Assembly (NCBI GenBank): GCA_944384505.1
Contig: CALWTQ010000039.1
Coordinates: 1-34,565 of the forward strand
Length of the DNA: 34,565 nucleotides
Source of the DNA: an uncultured Mediterraneibacter sp.
GTDB taxonomy: Bacteria; Bacillota; Clostridia; Lachnospirales; Lachnospiraceae
Direction of reading: 5' to 3'
Shown here: one piece after another, positions 16,513-24,533 of the stretch
How the letters are laid out: every line of letters starts with the position of its first letter
Position numbering within the stretch: position 1 is the stretch's first letter
Translations under genes and position numbers: made by a program
The notes under the pieces: model-generated
Database searches by the model: none
What the model saw: the letters and a program-made list of their open reading frames with translations, nothing else
What the model was told of the DNA's origin: nothing

Positions 16513-16881
16513 TCATCCAAGCGGTATCTGCTCCACTTTTCTTATTACTTCTTCCATCTGCCCGTCTGTAATATTATCTACATGGAATCCTCCTGTACAC
16601 GCCACGACTGCACCTGTCTGTGCTGACATTTTTTCAGCCAGCTTCCTGCACAAGTATTCATCCTTATGTCCGGTCACATTGATAACCGATGCCGTACTGC
16701 TCTTTTCTCCTCCTCCTTTTAAAGACGCCCTGGGGATGGCTAGAACAGTACATCCTATGTGCGGTTTATCACCTCCCTGGAGCAGGATGTGGTAATCGCC
16801 GCCTATTTTCGATATTTTCAGCGTCAGTACTGAATAGGACAGCTCAATTTCAATGACCTTTTCATTTAAATCCTTTTCCAT
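16513..16881 (-). CDS. lpdD: LpdD-type prenylated-flavin chaperone
   Basis: This 122-residue protein looks like the small third subunit that accompanies UbiX/UbiD-type aryl-acid decarboxylases (LpdB-LpdC-LpdD). Features I associate with the family are the GGDKPHIGCTVLAIPRASL core, VINVTGHKDE, and a late conserved CTGGFHVDNIT. The proposed role is to help supply prenylated FMN to the decarboxylase. It overlaps the UbiX fragment by 16 bases, as in intact operons. It appears full length, while both of its partners are truncated, so it is probably functionless unless it serves another decarboxylase. Confidence 0.7.
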   Translation of the reverse strand: MEKDLNEKVIEIELSYSVLTLKISKIGGDYHILLQGGDKPHIGCTVLAIPRASLKGGGEKSSTASVINVTGHKDEYLCRKLAEKMSAQTGAVVACTGGFHVDNITDGQMEEVIRKVEQIPLG

Positions 16882-17291
16882 CTTCTGTATTCCTCTGCTT
16901 CAATTCCGAATGGTTCCACCAGCTTTGCCGCGAGATGATAAACCATCTCTTCTATATTCTCAGGTTGATGATAAAAGGTAAGCATGGGAGGTATGATCCT
17001 CACATTATGTACTTTCGACAGCTCATAGAGATTCTTCAGATGAATCTTGCTGAGCGGGATTTCTCTGACTGCGAGCACAAGAGGCCTTTGTTCTTTTATC
17101 GTTACATCTGCAGCCCGGAGAATCAAATTATCTGCATAGCCGCAGGCTATCCCTGCTGCAGTTTTCATACTGCAGGGTACAATCAGCATTCCCTCTGTCC
17201 TATAACTTCCGCTGGCTGGCCCTGCGCCAATCTCTTCGGGAGAAAACACAGCGTCTGCCAGGCACTCTACATCTTCTTTTGCCATACCCAT
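16866..17291 (-). pseudogene. UbiX/LpdB flavin prenyltransferase, N-terminus missing
   Basis: The 141 residues match the C-terminal two thirds of UbiX-type flavin prenyltransferases: IVPCSMKTAAGIACGYADNL, ILRAADVTIKEQRPLVLAVRE, PLSKIHLKNLYEL, IIPPMLTFY. Family members are about 190 residues and begin with a GxSGASG nucleotide loop, which is absent. The homologous frame can be followed 4 codons upstream of the first ATG, to a TGA next to the stop of the UbiD fragment. This suggests that a deletion removed the N-terminal coding part. Confidence 0.75.
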
Positions 17292-17303
17292 TTCATGGTC
17301 AAA

Positions 17304-17714
17304 TCACATTCCTCCGTCAGAATCTTTCAGCCATTCCTCCGGGTTTACCTCCATAAAGCGCGCTCTCTGAAAACGGAACTTTTGATCATACGGGACAGTA
17401 CAGTCAAAAATCGTTTTACAGGCAATACCATGATCCCTGATCGAAGCGGAGTATGATGCATCATTTGACGGATCCAGTGGATGACATCTCACCCCGGGAA
17501 TCGTGATGATATCCACGTCTCCCTGAAATCTTGTATTTAAAGCCCACAATACGTCATTCATGTCAAAGCAGTCTACATCTTCATCTACAATAAATATATG
17601 TTTCAATTCGCTGAATGCGGAAGCTTCCTCCGGTTCACAGCCGAGAAGAGCTGCCGCTCTCTTTCTGCTTGCCAGCAGTCCTATCAGCACTCTCGCGCCC
17701 GGATGTCCCTTCAC
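17304..17714 (-). pseudogene. UbiD/LpdC decarboxylase, C-terminal fragment
   Basis: A 136-residue open frame, starting at a GTG, matches only the C-terminal end of UbiD-family decarboxylases (HIFIVDEDVDCFDMNDVLWA, then DIITIPGVRCHPLDPS). The full enzyme has about 450-490 residues, and its Glu-Arg-Glu catalytic set and prenyl-FMN site lie in the missing part. The break falls 39 bases from the stop of sulfatase 1, so the sulfatase locus or a deletion boundary replaced the 5' part of the gene. Confidence 0.75.
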
Positions 17715-17753
17715 ATTGTATACTATTTAACATTCATGTAATCTCCTATTATT

Positions 17754-19214
17754 CTATTTGAATCCGGTTCTTTCAAACACTTCTTCCGGAGCATCTAATT
17801 TCTGCATAGCTGCCTTTAGCTTTTCACACATTTCGTCCACCAGGGTTTCATCTGTCAGATTATGTTCCTGCAAAGGATCTTTTTCCATATCGAACAGCAG
17901 ATCGCCATATTTCTGTGAATTTATAAATGTCGGTTCGTAGTATTTCAACGCCGGTATCTGATTTGTGAACCTGGAGCCGGGAACTAACTGAGGGCTGCTC
18001 AATGTTTCTCCACTGAAAAATCCTCTCATCCGTGTTGGCATAAGCGTGATGCTCGGGAGGGGAATCTCACTGTCGGCCGACTTCATATATACATATCTTC
18101 CGTCAAAAATATTGACGTGTCCCCCATGAATTCCATACAGCGCATATTCATGCAAAGGCTGATCCTTCTCAATCACTTTTCTAAGCGACTGCCCGTCCAT
18201 ATCCTCTGTCCCGTCAGCCGCGCCGAAATAATCCAGCAATGTGGGCGCGATATCAATTGTCTGAGAGAGCGCCTTCCTTCGTCCTGCCTCCTTCATCCCC
18301 GGAACATGAATATAAAACGGAAGGTGCACAATTTCATCATACATGGGCATATAATTTTTCCCCAGATAACCTTTTTCTCCAAGAAAGAATCCGTGATCTG
18401 TATTGACAATCAGCATCGTATCCTCCCACATATGATTCTCATCCATAAAATCTAAGATTTTCCCCAGATGAGCATCGCACATCGTAATCAGCGCCGCATA
18501 CTCTTTTCTCACATCCTCCAGATCTCTGTCACCAACAGACGGGGAAACCATTTGATAAGGCGGCCAGAAAAAAGCATCGTTTCTATCAACACAGCCATAC
18601 ATTTTTCTATACTTCTCCGGCACATAAAACGGTTCATGAGGATCAAAACATTCTATTTGTAAAAACCAATTGTCTTTATCTTTATGATGCTCCAGGAACT
18701 CCATACCTGCCTGCATTGTCCGTATACTCGGCATATCGGACTCTGCTTTTATCTTCGTGCGGTTCGCATAATGCTGTATTACAGCGTCCCCCTTTTTATT
18801 CAGGGGATTCCGGTTATCGATCCTTGCCAGGCGCTTCGGCTGCCACCTGTCTCCCTCTTGTCCCCGGAACCCTTCCCACGTATCATACCGGTTATGATAT
18901 GTAGCTCCACCGTCTTCAAAATAGTGAGAATGGTCTGTGACAAGATGCGTATAAACACCCCTTTCCCTCAAACGTTCGAACACCGAGAAGTCAAACGGTT
19001 CCAGCGGCCCCCAGCCTCTGTGCAGAAAATTATATCTTCCGGTATGCAGTTCGCGTCTCGCCGGCATGCACGGCATACTTCCTCCGTAGAAGTTTTCAAA
19101 CACACAGCAGTTTTTTTCCAGCCTTTCAAAGTTGGGCGCAATGATCTGTTCCGCACCATACGATGGCAGATACCTCCTGCTCAGTGTATCAAACATGACC
19201 ATAACAGCTCTCAT
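17754..19214 (-). CDS. Cys-type sulfatase 1 (S1 family)
   Basis: This alkaline-phosphatase-fold sulfatase removes sulfate esters from a sugar. The modification motif C49-M-P-A-R needs oxidation of Cys to formylglycine; in anaerobes a radical-SAM anSME does this, and none is encoded here. Metal ligands are visible at Asp9 (FDTLSR) and in NTDHGFFLGEKG. There is no signal peptide, so it would act in the cytoplasm on imported sugars. I prefer the ATG at 19214 (486 residues) over the GTG at 19223, because AAGGG precedes it at normal distance and the N-terminus then aligns with sulfatase 2. It is the third gene of the GH3-pgmB-sulfatase operon. Confidence 0.9.
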   Translation of the reverse strand: MRAVMVMFDTLSRRYLPSYGAEQIIAPNFERLEKNCCVFENFYGGSMPCMPARRELHTGRYNFLHRGWGPLEPFDFSVFERLRERGVYTHLVTDHSHYFEDGGATYHNRYDTWEGFRGQEGDRWQPKRLARIDNRNPLNKKGDAVIQHYANRTKIKAESDMPSIRTMQAGMEFLEHHKDKDNWFLQIECFDPHEPFYVPEKYRKMYGCVDRNDAFFWPPYQMVSPSVGDRDLEDVRKEYAALITMCDAHLGKILDFMDENHMWEDTMLIVNTDHGFFLGEKGYLGKNYMPMYDEIVHLPFYIHVPGMKEAGRRKALSQTIDIAPTLLDYFGAADGTEDMDGQSLRKVIEKDQPLHEYALYGIHGGHVNIFDGRYVYMKSADSEIPLPSITLMPTRMRGFFSGETLSSPQLVPGSRFTNQIPALKYYEPTFINSQKYGDLLFDMEKDPLQEHNLTDETLVDEMCEKLKAAMQKLDAPEEVFERTGFK

Positions 19215-19227
19215 TCGATTCACCCTT

Positions 19228-19884
19228 TCATTTTAAACGCGCCTCAATCTCTTCTATTCCTATTCCCTGGAAGCCCGGTATCACGAGGTCAGCGGCCTTT
19301 AGAATATCTGCGTTCCCGATTCCCACAGCCTGCATGCCTCCATTATGCGCGGCCTCAATTCCCGCAGCGGCATCTTCAAAAACGATACACTCAGCGGGAG
19401 AAAAACCAAGCTCCTCCGCGCCTTTTAGAAAGACTTCCGGGTCTGGTTTCGCCTTGCTGACCTTTGTCCCATCGACAATTGCGTCAAACAGATCTCTAAT
19501 CTGCAGTCTGTCCAGAATCAGCGGCGAATTTTTACTGGCGGATCCCAACGCAATTTTATACCCTTTTTCCTTTGCCTCCGTGAGGAACTCCCTGACGCCC
19601 GGAAGGATTTCGCTTTGGTCTAGCTTGCTGATATAAGATACATATATATCATTCTTTTTCGCGCAGTTAGCTTCTTTTTCTTCCTGGCTCATTGTCCGCC
19701 CGCCAATTTCAAGAATGATCTCAAAGCTTGCCATCCGGCTGACCCCTTTGAGCCGTTCGTTATCTGCCTTGTTAAAAGGAATTCCCAGCTCATCCGCCAG
19801 TTCTTTCCATGCAATATAATGATACTTTGCCGTATCAACCAAAACTCCGTCCAAATCAAACAATAATCCTTTATGTTGTTTCAT
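19228..19884 (-). CDS. Beta-phosphoglucomutase-like HAD protein
   Basis: This 218-residue protein of the HAD superfamily has the catalytic FDLDGVLVDT (Asp10, Asp12), KGVSRMAS as the cap-side substrate loop, GSASKN and KPDPEVF, and EDAAAGIEAA. This set is typical of PgmB, which interconverts beta-glucose-1-phosphate and glucose-6-phosphate. PgmB normally works with an inverting glycoside phosphorylase, and none lies here. The protein may therefore act on another sugar phosphate released in this pathway, or as a phosphatase. It lies 13 bases after GH3 and is followed closely by sulfatase 1. Confidence 0.85.
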   Translation of the reverse strand: MKQHKGLLFDLDGVLVDTAKYHYIAWKELADELGIPFNKADNERLKGVSRMASFEIILEIGGRTMSQEEKEANCAKKNDIYVSYISKLDQSEILPGVREFLTEAKEKGYKIALGSASKNSPLILDRLQIRDLFDAIVDGTKVSKAKPDPEVFLKGAEELGFSPAECIVFEDAAAGIEAAHNGGMQAVGIGNADILKAADLVIPGFQGIGIEEIEARLK

Positions 19885-19897
19885 CTTAATCTCCTTT

Positions 19898-21595
19898 TTA
19901 CAGATGTGCGTCCCATTTTCCGCAAAACGGGTCTACAGGATTCTTCCCTTTAAAGCTGCTGCGTCCCAGCAATTTCTCTACAACCTGATGAATACAGCGG
20001 TCATTATTGCTGTAGCAGTTGATATACGTCTTTACCCTCGGGAAATCCAGCAGATGGTATGGATTTTCAAGTGATATGAATATTGTCGGTATATCTTGTA
20101 TATAATGTCCGCAGTCTGCTCCCATTGGCTGTTTCCACTCAATACGCACTGTTGTCTGGTTACTCTTTGTTGCAAGATTAGCTGCATATATAATCAGGTC
20201 ATATCGGTTGACAAAATCCATATATTTTGTTGTAAATCCTTCTCCATACGGCTGGGGCACGAACTCCTCTACTTCAAAGCCTTCCTTAATCAGCAGATTC
20301 TTAATTTTCTGACATGCAGGAATGACTCTGTAGCTGCTCTCCCCTCCTTCCTCCGGCTCTATGGTATAGAAAAGGATTCTTTTATATTTGTCCGGCGTAA
20401 TCGGCAGAACGTCCTTCTGTTCCTTCACCAGCGTGATGCCCTGATCTGCGCACTCTTCGGACCATTCCATATGCGCCTTACATCCTACAATCTGCCTTGC
20501 CTTTTCCAGGGATATCTCCGGTATGTGTTTGTGGAGCCCGAGTGCGGCTTTTGTCGCAAGGACACGTGTTACCGCCTCGTCCAGACGTTCTTGTGTAATA
20601 ATTCCCCTTCGGATTCCGTCTACCATGAATCCGAAATCTTCCTCCAGATTTCTGGCAAACAAGAACATATCGCTGCCTCGTGCAATAGATTCCGGAACAG
20701 CATCTCTGCGGCTCATCGCCAGAGTATACCCTGCCATTGTCGTGGCATCCGTACAGATAAGTCCGTTAAATCCAAGCTCTTTCCTGAGCAGCCCCTGCAT
20801 GAGTTCCGTGCTCAGTGATCCCGGCATAATATCTTCATCTTTAATCTCCGGATTAATTTTTTTCGTCCATGCAGGCTGCATAATATGTCCTACCATCACG
20901 GTCAGGCTCCCCGCTTCTATTCCTGCTTTATAAGCCGCTCCATAAGTTTCCATCCAAGTGTCACAGTCCATATCATTGATAGTCGTGACCAGATGCTGAT
21001 CTCTTTCGTCCTGTCCGTCTCCAGGGAAATGTTTAATTGATGCGGCCATTCCAAGACTCTGTACCTTCTTTACATAAGCCTCCCCCATTTTCCTGACCCG
21101 CTCAGGATCTGATCCGAAAGTCCGGGTGTTTGTGATCGGATTCCGGAAATTGGAGTCAATATCAATAATCGGAGCAAACGCCCAGTTCGCTCCTACAGCA
21201 CATGCCTCTCTGGCACATGCTTCCGCCATCTTCGAAGCCATCTCTACATTGTCCGCAGCCGCGATTTCCATAGGAGAGCCCACCAATGTCCCTTCACTTA
21301 CAATGCCGTTTCCGCCTTTTTCCAGATTGGCTGCTATAAGAAGCGGGATTCTGCTTCTCTCCTGCAGAACCTGACTTGCCTTTACCGCCCGCTCAGTTGG
21401 AACTACACGATACATACACGCTCCCGGCTTTAGAATATTAAATACATATTCAAACTCTTCCGGCTTTGCCTCTTTAAATAAAACGCAGAAAAGCTGCCCG
21501 GCCTTTTCCTCCGCTGTCATCCCCGCCAGCGTATCCTGAACCCATCGGATGGCCTCATCATCCAGATAAAACGGTTTTGTTTTTAAATCGACCAT
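19898..21595 (-). CDS. GH3 beta-N-acetylhexosaminidase-like enzyme (NagZ branch)
   Basis: This 565-residue GH3 protein has the NagZ-type catalytic apparatus: KHFPGDG (188-194), the Asp-His dyad in RDQH (Asp199, His201) and the nucleophile Asp283 in GLICTDATTMAG. The dyad is the mark of GH3 N-acetylglucosaminidases as opposed to beta-glucosidases. A second domain of about 200 residues follows, as in the two-domain Gram-positive NagZ. No signal peptide is present, so it is cytoplasmic. I prefer the ATG at 21595, which has AAGGAG 10 bases upstream; the ATG at 21622 has none and lies about 14 bases from the expected transcription start. It heads the operon with pgmB and sulfatase 1. Confidence 0.88.
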   Translation of the reverse strand: MVDLKTKPFYLDDEAIRWVQDTLAGMTAEEKAGQLFCVLFKEAKPEEFEYVFNILKPGACMYRVVPTERAVKASQVLQERSRIPLLIAANLEKGGNGIVSEGTLVGSPMEIAAADNVEMASKMAEACAREACAVGANWAFAPIIDIDSNFRNPITNTRTFGSDPERVRKMGEAYVKKVQSLGMAASIKHFPGDGQDERDQHLVTTINDMDCDTWMETYGAAYKAGIEAGSLTVMVGHIMQPAWTKKINPEIKDEDIMPGSLSTELMQGLLRKELGFNGLICTDATTMAGYTLAMSRRDAVPESIARGSDMFLFARNLEEDFGFMVDGIRRGIITQERLDEAVTRVLATKAALGLHKHIPEISLEKARQIVGCKAHMEWSEECADQGITLVKEQKDVLPITPDKYKRILFYTIEPEEGGESSYRVIPACQKIKNLLIKEGFEVEEFVPQPYGEGFTTKYMDFVNRYDLIIYAANLATKSNQTTVRIEWKQPMGADCGHYIQDIPTIFISLENPYHLLDFPRVKTYINCYSNNDRCIHQVVEKLLGRSSFKGKNPVDPFCGKWDAHL

Positions 21596-21629
21596 AACTC
21601 TTGTTCTCCTTGTATCTTTCATTTAATTA

Positions 21630-21670
21630 TTTAATTTATTTAATTATATCACTTCTATATTTAAATTCAA
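21630..21670 (-). promoter_or_regulatory. GH3 operon promoter with AT-rich operator
   Basis: On the minus strand TTGAAT (21665-21670) and TATAAT (21643-21648) are 16 bases apart. From the -10 onward the 19 bases TATAATTAAATAAATTAAA (21630-21648) are identical to those at the importer promoter (29174-29192). This is a candidate site for the divergent ROK regulator. Confidence 0.6.
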
Positions 21671-21756
21671 TTCGAAATAACGCCGAAATATGAGCTGAAA
21701 ATTTGTGAATACTGCTGTTTTTTTTGTTGGTACTTCCTTTTTTTGTCAGGACATGG

Positions 21757-21779
21757 TTTAATTAAATTGATTATTAATC
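21757..21779 (+). promoter_or_regulatory. Operator-like palindromes before the ROK gene
   Basis: TTTAATTAAAT (21757-21767), a string also present at the sulfatase 2 promoter, is followed by the perfect palindrome GATTATTAATC (21769-21779). They lie 17 bases before the ROK start codon and could mediate autoregulation. A TTGTCA 10 bases upstream may be the -35; the -10 is unclear. Confidence 0.45.
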
Positions 21780-21795
21780 ACTTGGAGGTGACATA

Positions 21796-23013
21796 ATGAA
21801 CAGAGGGAAAGGCAACAATCTCCCCCGTGTAAAGATTACAAACCAATCTGCCATACGGAAAATCATCTACTATGACGGCCCTATTCTCCGGGCTGAAATT
21901 GCGAAACGCCTCGGACTTACAGTTCCCACTATCACCACAAACGTCAACAGTATGATTTCCTGCGGGCTTGTCAGTGAAACCGACGGATCGTCTGTTCCGA
22001 CAAATACTCTCGGCCGTAAGGCAAAACCCATTGATATTGTACAGGATTCTCGATATTTTATTGGCGCAGAGCTGCACCGTCATGCCAGATATTTTGTAAT
22101 TACCGACTACAGGGGCAAAATCGTTCATTCAGAAAAAGATGGGGAAAACATCGTGGAATATGAGGATATGATCCGGGCGGCAGGTATAATTATCAAAAAG
22201 ATGCTAAATGCCGGTATTGTTCCCCGCGGAAAAATCGGAGGAATCGGCCTCGCAGTTCCCGGAGTAATTAACCCTGAGACCGGACTGCTCGGAGTTCTAA
22301 AGCCCTATGGCTGGAAGAACAAAGATATCGTCCGCGACATCCGCCAGTACATTGATTATGACGGCCCGGTTAAAATTGAAAACGATGCCCGGGCACGCGC
22401 TTATGCCTGCCAGCTTTTTCAGCGGGCATTACTTAAGGATTCTTCTTCCTATACGTATTTGTATGTAAAAGATGGTATTTCCTGCCCTTTCTTCACCAAT
22501 GCAGACAACTTTCAGATCCATGTGATCGCTCCCGGCGAGCTCGGATATATGGTAATCATTCCAGGTATGCCAGGTGACAATGGAAGATTAAATTCTCTTG
22601 CGGGCGAACGCGCTGTAAAGGAATTCTGTCATTCGGCGATGGTACAGGGAGAGGCAAAAATATTGTCCGAAATCTGTCCTGAAAATGCTGCTCCTAACAT
22701 AAACCAGATCGTACAGGCGCAAAAGCGGGGAGATGCTGCGATTGATAAGATCATTACCAACGCTGTCCGTTATCTCGGAATCGGTGTTGCAAACAGCGAG
22801 AATTTTGTTCACTCTGATACACTTTTAGTGGACAGCAAATATTTTGGCCATGAACCGAACCGAGAACTGCTGCGTAAAACAATATACGAGAACCTGATCC
22901 ATCCTGATTTCTTCACTCCTGAAATTGTTTTTGTCACTCCCGAAGAATATAACGGAGCCAGAGGCGGCGCGGCAGTTGCGATTATGGCTGATCTGGATAC
23001 TTATATAGAATAG
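21796..23013 (+). CDS. ROK-family transcriptional regulator (NagC/XylR-like)
   Basis: This 405-residue protein has an N-terminal winged helix (about 15-65: AIRKIIYYDGPILRAEIAKRLGLT, TITTNVNSMISCGLV) and a ROK sugar-binding domain (GIGLAVPGVINPETG, KIENDARARAYA, GELGY). It is the only regulator of the locus and is divergent from the GH3 operon, so it probably senses a sugar from the imported glycan. Two features are odd. The ROK zinc motif CxCGxxGCxE is absent where SLAGERAVKEF aligns, and GEIGH is GELGY. The zinc-His centre is therefore lost. GGAGGTG is the ribosome site. Confidence 0.88.
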   Translation: MNRGKGNNLPRVKITNQSAIRKIIYYDGPILRAEIAKRLGLTVPTITTNVNSMISCGLVSETDGSSVPTNTLGRKAKPIDIVQDSRYFIGAELHRHARYFVITDYRGKIVHSEKDGENIVEYEDMIRAAGIIIKKMLNAGIVPRGKIGGIGLAVPGVINPETGLLGVLKPYGWKNKDIVRDIRQYIDYDGPVKIENDARARAYACQLFQRALLKDSSSYTYLYVKDGISCPFFTNADNFQIHVIAPGELGYMVIIPGMPGDNGRLNSLAGERAVKEFCHSAMVQGEAKILSEICPENAAPNINQIVQAQKRGDAAIDKIITNAVRYLGIGVANSENFVHSDTLLVDSKYFGHEPNRELLRKTIYENLIHPDFFTPEIVFVTPEEYNGARGGAAVAIMADLDTYIE

Positions 23014-23024
23014 GAGCTTTTACC

Positions 23025-23516
23025 ATGAATAAGAACAAATTTTTTCTTCACCCCGCCAAGTTTGCAGCCGCATCAGTCACCTGGGTTTTCTGTGCGGTCA
23101 TCGGCATTACTCTGGTCACGCTTCACTTAGCTGCTTCCGCCGCCTTATTCCTCGGGATTTCACTGCTTTTCCTCATTGTTTCGCTATATGAGGGGACTGT
23201 AATTTCTGTCTCTGCTGACGGTGTCCTGAGTTCTGTCTGCGGGAAAAAACTGCAGTATTTCCCGTGGGCCAAGATCGCCGAGATCGGCGTAATCAATACA
23301 AAGGTATTTGGGAATACAAAGAAACAGTCTCCAGGAGCTTTATACATCTATATATCTCCAGAAAAAACGACTGAGGAAGAACGCTTTAACATGGCGCTCA
23401 AATGGCCTCCGAAAGGCAGAATTTCCATGCAGTATACGCAGAAACGTCTAGACAGCATCCGGATGTACTGGGATGGACAAATTACCGCTTATAATGTAGA
23501 TTTATACAAGAATTAA
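23025..23516 (+). CDS. Small membrane protein with PH-like C-terminal domain
   Basis: This 163-residue protein is not assigned to a named family. Two hydrophobic segments (about 13-34 and 36-55) form a hairpin in the membrane. The rest is a soluble beta-rich part (TVISVSADGVLSSVCGKK, FPWAKIAEIGVI) resembling bacterial PH domains attached to membrane hairpins. It starts 11 bases after the ROK stop on the same strand, so the two are probably one transcript, ending at the bidirectional terminator 23519-23559. A link to ROK signalling is only suggested by that pairing. Confidence 0.65.
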   Translation: MNKNKFFLHPAKFAAASVTWVFCAVIGITLVTLHLAASAALFLGISLLFLIVSLYEGTVISVSADGVLSSVCGKKLQYFPWAKIAEIGVINTKVFGNTKKQSPGALYIYISPEKTTEEERFNMALKWPPKGRISMQYTQKRLDSIRMYWDGQITAYNVDLYKN

Positions 23517-23518
23517 AC

Positions 23519-23559
23519 AACAGGGGATTTCACAAAACTAATCTGTGAAATCCCCTGTT
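23519..23559. terminator. Bidirectional terminator between ROK operon and importer operon
   Basis: A perfect 16-bp stem, AACAGGGGATTTCACA with TGTGAAATCCCCTGTT, encloses a 9-base loop between two converging transcripts. Confidence 0.88.
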
Positions 23560-23576
23560 ATATTCTCTCATCTTTA

Positions 23577-24533
23577 TCAGATCTTCTGAATCTCATGAAC
23601 CCGGCAGCATGTTACAAAATGTCCCGGCGATACTTCTTCCTGTACCTGCGGCTGATGACATGCCTCAACCGCGAACGGGCATCTTGCCGCAAAACGGCAT
23701 CCTGGTTTCGGATTGATCGGAGATGTAATCTCTCCTTTCAGAATCTCGCGTTTTGTCTTATTATGTATGTCCGTTGACGGAATTGCTGACAACAGAGCTT
23801 TTGTATATGGATGAAGCGGTCTGGCAAACAGCTCCTTTGCCTCACATTTTTCTACTACCTGTCCCAGATACATAACGCAGATATCATCGGAAATGTGCCT
23901 TACAACCGACATATCATGGGTAACAAACATATAGGTCAGCCCGCGTTCAATCTGAAGTTTTTTCAATAGATTCAGCACCTGTGCCTGAATAGATACGTCA
24001 AGAGCTGACACCGGCTCATCACAGACCACAAATTCAGGTTCCAGCGCCAGCGCTCTGGCAATGCCGACGCGCTGACGGCGTCCGCCGTCAAGCTCGTGCG
24101 GATACGATCTTCGCAGTCTCTCATCTATTCCGACCAGGCTCATTAATTCCAGCGTCTTCTCTTCGATCTCGCTCTTACTGTACCTCTTTGATACAACGAA
24201 CGGCTCTCGTATCGTACTCTCGATCGTTTTTCTCGGGTCAAGAGAGGAATAAGGATCCTGGAAAATGATCTGCATTTTTTCACGTACCTTCTTTAACTCT
24301 TTTCCCTTTAGCTTCGTGATATCATTTCCATCAAGAAAAATCTGTCCGCCTGTACTTTCATGAAGGTGTATGATGGTACGGCCAAGCGTGGATTTCCCAC
24401 ATCCTGACTCGCCTACCACACCAATCGTTTTCCCCTTTTCGATCTTGAAGCTGACATTATCTACCGCATGAAGTGTTCCATGAGGAGTAGGAAAGTATTT
24501 CTTTAAATTTTTAACTTCTATAACCGGTGTCAC
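23577..24533 (-). CDS. Oligopeptide-type ABC importer ATPase (OppF/DppF-like)
   Basis: This 318-residue ATPase powers the importer. Walker A is GESGCGKST and Walker B FVVCDEPVSALD. The C-terminal Opp/Dpp extension has Cys in GCRFAARCPFAVEACHQ and TCCR, the pattern of the iron-sulfur or Cys-rich tail. The signature is LDGGRRQRVG, with Asp where most have Ser; I have seen this in other OppF-like proteins. It overlaps the OppD-like gene by 4 bases. With sulfatases and a glycosidase alongside, the cargo is more likely an oligosaccharide than a peptide, as in several known Opp-type sugar importers. Confidence 0.93.
   Translation of the reverse strand: MTPVIEVKNLKKYFPTPHGTLHAVDNVSFKIEKGKTIGVVGESGCGKSTLGRTIIHLHESTGGQIFLDGNDITKLKGKELKKVREKMQIIFQDPYSSLDPRKTIESTIREPFVVSKRYSKSEIEEKTLELMSLVGIDERLRRSYPHELDGGRRQRVGIARALALEPEFVVCDEPVSALDVSIQAQVLNLLKKLQIERGLTYMFVTHDMSVVRHISDDICVMYLGQVVEKCEAKELFARPLHPYTKALLSAIPSTDIHNKTKREILKGEITSPINPKPGCRFAARCPFAVEACHQPQVQEEVSPGHFVTCCRVHEIQKI

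Noticed and set aside
23577-24533. Defective ATPase because the signature is LDGGRRQ
   Set aside because: The same variant occurs in other OppF-like proteins I know, and the Walker A, Q-loop and Walker B are intact.
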